Positions 58,085-64,000 of a stretch of DNA of 64,000 bases are shown here, piece after piece (position 1 is the first letter of the stretch; each line of letters opens with the position of its first letter). The stretch is from assembly GCA_023101885.1 (NCBI GenBank), contig JALPQD010000090.1, positions 1,971,569 through 2,035,568 on the forward strand. Direction: 5' to 3'. A model generated the notes under the pieces. That model worked only from the letters and a program-made list of their open reading frames with translations. It was not told the DNA's origin and made no database searches. A program made the translations under genes and the position numbers. Source of the stretch: Typhlomys cinereus (taxonomy: Eukaryota > Chordata > Mammalia > Rodentia > Platacanthomyidae).

Positions 58085-58909
58085 TTTTTTCTTTTTATTA
58101 TTATTATTATTATTTCTGCTCATACTAGTTTAACAGATACACTGGTCCCCTCCCTCCCTCCACCTTCCCCAACCTCCCTGCTCTCCCCCTCCCTTTCTCC
58201 CTCCCCATTCCCTAATGCCTCCCCCCCAATCCCCAGAGCCTCCTTTAATGTGCATGCCAAACTCTCCTCTGGGTCCTCCTCTCCAATGAGATGCAAGTAC
58301 CCAGGGGCATTTCCCAGAACCCTTTCCTGTGTTCCCCTTAAGCTTAGGAACACTATTGTGACTGCCAGTCCCTAGCCTCCAAAGATCCTAGTGCCTTTAG
58401 TCCATGCTAGACTTTGTGGGGTTAATAATGTGTTGGACATAGTGCAGGTCATGCAAAGTCCTATTATGATTGCTTCAGCCCTAACTTGTGTGGAGTATCT
58501 TGCATGTCGCCCCCTCTTCCGCAAATTTCCCTGAGCTTCAGGATGAAGAGAGATTAGGCTGGCCTAGTTCTAGGTGGTCGATATAGAGTCTCTGAAGTTC
58601 TGAATTATGGTTTGTTGATTTTTTTTTCGGTTTTGCTGCTCCTGCAATGCCCTTGACTCTCATCCCCTGGCCAGAGATAAAAACCTGTTAAATTAGAGTC
58701 TTGTTATAAGAGTATATTCAAAGATATATGGAATAAAAGTAGGAGACTGTGGTGAGAGAGGGGTCAATCACCCATTTGCAAAATGGTTACTTTCTATCTG
58801 GCAGCCTACATGCCCTCCCCTTCTGGTGAGATCATACCCCATCAGTTGCAAATGATCAGGAAGGAGTCTGTGAACTTAACCAGATGTCTCATTACTTACT
58901 TGCAGTCCT
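58085..58909 (-). mobile_element. L1 part of a U6-L1 chimeric retrocopy
   Basis: Minus-strand L1 3' end with a poly(T) start at 58,085, an ACTAGTTTAACAGATACAC segment, a polypyrimidine tract, and 3' UTR text matching 700-1,540, ending abruptly where U6 sequence starts. With the U6 part it is bracketed by the exact 14-bp duplication CTATTGAATTTCTT (58071-58084 and 58985-58998). Confidence 0.9.
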
Positions 58910-58984
58910 AAAAATATGGAACGCTTCACGAATTTGCGTGTCATCCTTGCGCAGGGGCCATGCTAATCTTCTCTGTGTTGTTCC
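58910..58984 (-). pseudogene. Rnu6-ps: U6 snRNA pseudogene, 5'-truncated, fused to L1
   Basis: The minus strand reads the last ~75 nt of U6: GGAAC, CAGAGAAGATTAGCATGG, CCCCTGCGCAAGGATGAC, ACGCAAATTCGTGAAGCG, and the natural 3' end TTCCATATTTTT. Only the region just after GGAAC differs. About the first quarter of U6 is missing. The U6 3' end joins the 5'-truncated L1 directly, the structure expected if reverse transcription switched from L1 RNA to U6 RNA. No U6 promoter elements accompany it, so it is not a functional snRNA gene. Confidence 0.95.
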
Positions 58985-59540
58985 CTATTGAATTTCTTAT
59001 TGTGCTGTTTAATTTTTTAGTTTTAGTGTTATTTCAGTCTTGGCTTTTTTAAGTGTTTCTATGTTTGTTGACAGATCACTTTCATCTTTTTTCCGTGATT
59101 CTAGATGTTTTCAGGCTCTCTATTTTCATCTAATTTTGTCTCATTTGTTTTCATTTTCTTGGTTTTCTTTCGTTATTTTGTGTTTATCTTCAAATTTGCT
59201 TAAACATTTATCTATGTTATCTTGGAGCTGTTATTTAAAATTGATGTTTGAAATTCATCATCCTGATTATTCTTTTCTTGGATATTTCCCAATGGGCTAT
59301 CCTCTGTGGGATCTGAAGCCTTGGGATTAATGATCTCAAGGGGTGACACCTCTTCTTAGCTTTTTGTGTGTGTCTTTTTATTTGTTTTTCCTGTGTGACG
59401 TTGACATCTGGAATTAGGTTGTAACTTATTTTCTTTGATTGATACTGTTCTTTTGCTTTTGTCTACTGCCTGAGTTGGGATTTCAATTAGGATAAGTAAA
59501 TATTGATTGTAGTTCTATTTTTATGTATTTTTTAGAGTTA
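58985..59540 (-). mobile_element. Old LINE-1, right of U6-L1 insertion
   Basis: Counterpart of 44,005-44,560 in unit 1; begins with the right copy of the target duplication. Confidence 0.7.
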
Positions 59541-59666
59541 GTTTTATTTTATATATGATGAGAAGCTTTACTCAAATATTTAAGTACGCAGTAGCATGCA
59601 GAGGTTGTAGAGGATTTTTTATGATCTAAAAATATTTGTCAGGATAATTTAAGGATATCCTTGATT

Positions 59667-59960
59667 TTTTTTTATTTACACTCATACAAACTTAACAGAT
59701 ACACCGGTCCCCCCTCCCTCCAACCCCTTATCCCCCTGTGCCCTCCTTCCCCCTGTGCCCTCCTCCTCTCCCCCTTCCCTCCTCATCCCCCAGTGCTTCC
59801 CCATCTCATCCCCAGAGCATCCTTTAATGTGCATGCCAAACTCTCCTCTGGGTCCTCCTCTCCAATGAGGTGCAAGGACCCAGTGGCATTTCCCAGAACC
59901 CTTACCTGTGTTCCCGTTAAGCATAGGAACACTACTGTGGCTGTCAATCCCTTGCCTCCA
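59667..59960 (-). mobile_element. LINE-1 3' end, unit 2 only
   Basis: Flanked by GGATATCCTTGATT (59653-59666) and GGATATCCTGGATT (59961-59974). Unit 1 has uninterrupted sequence at about 44,660-44,690. Confidence 0.85.
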
Positions 59961-60239
59961 GGATATCCTGGATTTTAAAATAGACATTGCATAATTTTCT
60001 ACCTTATTATTTCAGTTGAACAGAGAATAGCTAACATAATTTTGACACTAATTTAAATTGTACATAGATGTTGTTTTACAGGATTAAATACATTTCTAAC
60101 CATAAGAGAATTCATTAAGTTCGTAGACAATTAGTTAAAATTAAATAGGTAATTAATCCCCTTTTATAGTTTCATGCATATTTTCAAAGAGTCTACGTAT
60201 GTACTTAAAATTTTATCATACTGATTTCTATTTAAATTT

Positions 60240-62616
60240 TCTCATTTTTTAATTTATTTTTCTGCTTTTACAAGGGTATTGAGTATTCATCCCTGCTTCC
60301 CTCCTTCCCCCTCCCTCCCATCTTCTCCCTTCCATTCACCAGTCCCTGCCACTTCTTCCCACCCTCCTGCCCATATGCTTCTAATAACCCCAGGGTTCAT
60401 TGTAGCTTGCCTTTTGTGAGGTCTCAGGCCTCTGTGGTGTATCAAGCTTCCTGTCTTCAGGCCACCCCACTGATCTGGGCATTTCCCTTCATTCGTCCAG
60501 CTTTAGACCCAAAGGTTTCCACTATATGTTCCCATCTCTCTTGAGTTCCTAGGTAGTCTATGAGGGCACGTTGGTATGTCTGTTGTTATGCAGGTCTGGG
60601 AAGGACAAGTTGTACTGCAGTGAGCTTCCAGATGCATTGGTCCTGCCTTTAGTGGAATGTCCTGTCTAGTGGTGAATCTTCCCACCTTTAGGCTTTTACA
60701 ATCTCACCAACCCTTCGGCTGTGACTCCCTTCCCCCCAAAGTCTTGGGATGGGGAGAGATTAGGTCAGTCTGACCTTGGGCGAGCCCCACTGAGTCACTG
60801 ATACTCTGCATTATGATTGGCCATTGCTGTCCACTTCACTGCTCCTCTCTTGCTCTAGGCTGCATCCTGTCAGGGTATCAGCTCCTTTCCCTCTGTTGTA
60901 GAAGAAGACTTCGTTCTGAATGTTAAATGTTCTTCCAATCTATCAGTACAATAACAGCTACCTATGGAGCAGTTTGATGTACTATCATCCTATCTATAGG
61001 TTCATTGGCTGTCTTCCCTATCCATCTATTTCCTTTCTTCTTTTCTTAGGTTCTTGTTTTAGCTTACAGTAACAAGGATGTGTACCATTCGGACAAGTGG
61101 GTCTTGAATCCAATCAGAAAGGTGTTGGTTGTCTCTTTGGTACTCATGACACTGTTACATTGGTGGTCACCTGTTGCCATAGCAATTTATATATTGCAAC
61201 TCATAGATCCCATGCCATTGATGGAGTTTGTGATTATTTTTCTCCCTCAGCAGCTTCTACAGTATTCCTTGGTACTGTGTAAGCTATCCAGCAAGGAGAA
61301 AGTCTCCAGACCAGTCCCAGTTGATGTATTTTGGTCATGTTCTGTGATCCATACATGTTGCATCTTCAGTAATAGAGTCTTACTGACAGTTTTTGGAGAA
61401 TGACCAAGAGCCATGGCAAAAGCCTATAATGTTTGGGGGCCTTTAAGACCTCTCTGACCAACATTTTATCAGGAATTGCCATATTTTTGTAACTTCTAGT
61501 TCTCTCCTGTTTTCCTCACTCTATGCTCCTTTGCATAATGAATGCCCATGCTTGTTCCTTTCTTTAAAATGACATTTTTTTAGCCTATTACTTGCATAGG
61601 ATGATCCTTTGGGGTTACTTCCCACAATCTTAGTTTTTTTCTACGTTGATGCTTTTCAGATGGGTTTTCTGAAGTGACTATAATGTTGTCTTTCAGAGGA
61701 CTTTTTTCTTTTTATTCTTGATATTTGGTGTTGTACAGAATCTTCTACCTGAACTTATGTCCTGTGTGTGTGTGATTAGTAAGGGAAGGGGAGATTATGG
61801 GTGTGCTGACACCCCAAGAGATCAGATTCACTTGCATAAGGCACAGGAAAGCTCAGGGACGAGCTAACCTGAACCTCAGATATCCTGGGAACCTCCATTT
61901 GCTGATGGTTGAACTTGTCCTTGTTTATGTCTGTATTTTAAAGTGTCTCTACAAATTATTTCTCTAAATCCTCAGAGTTTGAGGAATTACATTGAGAGCT
62001 CTGAAATATCTGAGTTGTTTTTTGAGCAGGGTGAGATATAGAGATCTGGTTTCCTTATACATGTGGATATCTAGTTATTGAAAATTATGCAGTGAATTTT
62101 TTTGCTTGCATTTCAAAAAGTCAGATGGACTTATATCTGACCATCCACTCTGTTCTCTTGATCTAGCTTTGTACTATAACTGAGGTTTGTGTTATAACTC
62201 AGCTATGGTGCTACCAGGATTATTTTTTTTTGCTCATTATGACATTGTTTCCGTTGTTTATGAATTTTAATATTATATTTTCTTGTTGTGTGGAGAATGT
62301 TTTTGGAAGTTTCACTAGTATTCCATTAAATATGCAGATTAATCTTTACAAAATAGATGTTTTCACAGTATTAAGTCTTCTGATTCATGAACATGGGAGG
62401 TCTTTCCCTCTAGTGTTTCCTCAATTTCTTTCTTCAATGTTTTAAAACTGTATTTGTAGACACTCTTCACTTCCTTGGCTAGGTGTATTAAAGATTGTTT
62501 TTCTGATTTCTTTCTCAACAGGTCCATTATTGGTACATAGCAATTCCAGGAGATGACCAAGGTGGAGTTGATTTTGAACTCTTGATTCTTCTGCTTTCTA
62601 CCTCTAGATTTCTGGG
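60240..62616 (-). mobile_element. Old LINE-1, unit 2 tail
   Basis: Counterpart of 45,140-48,040 without the SINE and with a small deletion near 61,640. Antisense ORF2 text at 62,100-62,500. Confidence 0.75.
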
Positions 62617-62624
62617 ATAAAGGC

Positions 62625-63018
62625 TGTTGCAGTCTGCCTGCATGGTTGCTGATAAATGACCATCACACAGCTTAAGGGAACAAGGAGTTTACAACAGTCT
62701 GGTTACAGTTCTCAGTCCAGCTTGAAGGGAGTGCATGTACCCAACACCAGGGGCTGAGGGAACTGGCCACCATCACCACATAACGGCTGAGAGGTGGACG
62801 ATCCTTACTTGCCAGACCAGCAGGTCTGGTCAAGTGAACAGAAGGATGCCAACTCTCTCAACCAGCTCTTTGTGATTTATCCAGGGCCTAATCCCACCCA
62901 CCATGGGCTGGGTCTTCCCCATCAGCTAGACAATCTCCTTCAGGTTTGGTCTGGACTCTATAAATATGCCCAGAGCTCAAACCTGCAACCATTAAGTTGA
63001 CACCTGTGCCCAACTTTG
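62625..63018 (-). mobile_element. Putative hAT-like non-autonomous DNA transposon, unit 2 only
   Basis: 394-bp insertion whose ends are flanked by 8-bp direct repeats ATAAAGGC (62617-62624) and ACAAAGGC (63019-63026), one mismatch. The empty site with a single ATAAAGGC is at 48,040-48,047 in unit 1. Four further copies of the family lie in the window. In the plus copy at 48,270 the ends include AGTTAGGC and its inverted complement, suggesting short terminal inverted repeats. An 8-bp target duplication fits the hAT superfamily; the class is inferred. Confidence 0.6.
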
Positions 63019-63229
63019 ACAAAGGCCCATGAACCACCAGCCTGGGTTTTAATAATTCAGGGATTTGAACACAGGGTTTTGAGGATGCAAGGCTGATATT
63101 CTACCCATTGGGCTATATACTACAACAATTGGTGGCTATTAGAAAGACTAGATTTAGTTAATCAAACACAGATTAAACAAAAATCACAAGAAGTAGTTCA
63201 GTTTTATTACCAACAGGGAAGAACTCGTT

Positions 63230-63650
63230 AAGAAGATATCATAGTTAGGCACTGGATGTCAACTTGACAATTGAGGGTTTGAATTCTGAGCACATTTGTA
63301 GAGAATTAGTGGATAAGTTAAGAGATTATCTAGATGATGGAGAAGGCCCAGACAATGGTGGGTGGGACTAGGCCCTAGAATAAAATACAGAGAACTGGTT
63401 GAGAGAGTCGGCATGCTTGTGTACACTTGGCCAGACATTCTGGTCTGGTAAGTAAAGATTATCCCTCTCCTAGCTTTATGTAGATATGGTGTAGCCAGTT
63501 CCCTTGGCTCTAGGTGTTCGTGTGAGCTCTCCTGTCAGGCTGGACTGGGAACGTAACCTGACAATCTTAAGAGAAAATAAAACCTTTGTCCCCTTAAGGC
63601 GTTTGATGATGATTTAATCAGCAATCATGCAGGCTAAGTGCTACAGAAGG
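63230..63650 (+). repeat. GTCAACTTGACA-family element, unit 2 copy of the shared insertion
   Basis: Same insertion as at 48,270-48,700, so older than the duplication. Ends with AATAAAACC and a CAGGCTAAGTG terminus. Confidence 0.65.
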
Positions 63651-63880
63651 GAAGAAGCACACTGCATCTCTCCACCCACACAGCCACAACGGCAACTGAA
63701 AACATTCAATGTGATCATCTTTGTGCCATCAAAATTATGTGACTGCTGTTTATTTCTCAACTTCTATTGTAAACGTTCCTTTCATTTTGTGAAAAACAGT
63801 ATTTCCAGTTACCAAGGAAGTTCCCATAATGAAAAGAAATGAAAATAAATTGGTGATGATACTATATTAGGTAACTAAGA

Positions 63881-64000
63881 CCAGTGTGGCTCAGGTATCT
63901 AAAGCAAAGGTGCCAACATGGCAAGGAAAGAAAAAAATATCAAGAAGAAAACCATGGGGGAACACAGAGGGTTGCCCAGGGCTGCTCCCCCCCTTTTCAG
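63881..64000 (+). repeat. Start of a further duplicon unit (unit 3)
   Basis: Matches 48,914-49,033: the GGCTCAGGTATCTAAAGCAA, GCCAACATGGCAAGG and CCCCCCCTTTTCAG blocks. Predicts another OR12D-type gene a few kb beyond the right edge. Confidence 0.75.

Larger units (their letters stand above)
48911..63880 (+). repeat. Olfactory receptor duplicon unit 2
   Basis: About 15.0 kb; 49,031 aligns with 63,998 in the next unit. Collinear with unit 1 apart from insertions private to each unit. Private to unit 2: SINE 49,715, U6-L1 58,085, L1 end 59,667, hAT-like element 62,625. Confidence 0.88.

Noticed and set aside
58910..58984. Functional U6 snRNA gene
   Set aside because: The first part of U6 is missing, no snRNA promoter is visible, and the copy is fused to L1 within one target-site duplication.

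Overview
The window is nuclear DNA of a mammal, almost certainly a mouse-like rodent. It is dense in LINE-1, carries a B1 (7SL-type) SINE and a B2-like tRNA SINE with an internal CA repeat, and has intron-containing genes. Two broken MHC class I genes sit next to three intact OR12D-type olfactory receptor genes. That pairing matches the extended MHC class I region (the H2-M side in mouse, the HLA-F/OR12D side in human). The B2-like SINE might suggest a dipodoid (jerboa-like) animal, but that is only a guess.

Layout. 1-6.2 kb: LINE-1, including a 5'-truncated minus-strand L1 whose ORF2 is split by a processed pseudogene of CARS2 (mitochondrial cysteinyl-tRNA synthetase). 6.58-10.5 kb: MHC class I pseudogene 1, with promoter remnants, all eight exons and poly(A) signals recognisable, but with many lesions. 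10.6-12.6 kb: a microsatellite, an old interspersed repeat and two young SINEs. 12.6-17.2 kb: MHC class I pseudogene 2, a more decayed duplicate with L1 inserted before its 3' UTR. 17.2-21.8 kb: repeats and unassigned DNA. 21.8-64 kb: a tandem array of an olfactory receptor duplicon. Unit 0 (about 21.8-28.6 kb) is old. Unit 1 (about 28.6-48.9 kb) and unit 2 (about 48.9-63.9 kb) are recent near-copies, and the first ~120 bases of a further unit begin at the right edge. All three receptor genes are on the plus strand. Each is preceded by a conserved non-coding segment ending in a splice donor, and each ATG lies 2-3 bases after a splice-acceptor-like AG, so each gene probably has a non-coding first exon and a single coding exon.

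Units 1 and 2 share most of their old L1 content but differ by several clean insertions, each with an empty site in the other unit: four SINEs (three of them with clear target-site duplications), several L1 fragments, a U6 snRNA-L1 chimeric retrocopy and a putative hAT-like non-autonomous DNA transposon. These give a relative clock for the duplication. The only genes that look functional are the three olfactory receptors; no intact MHC class I gene is present. I found no CRISPR array, operon, phage or bacterial feature.
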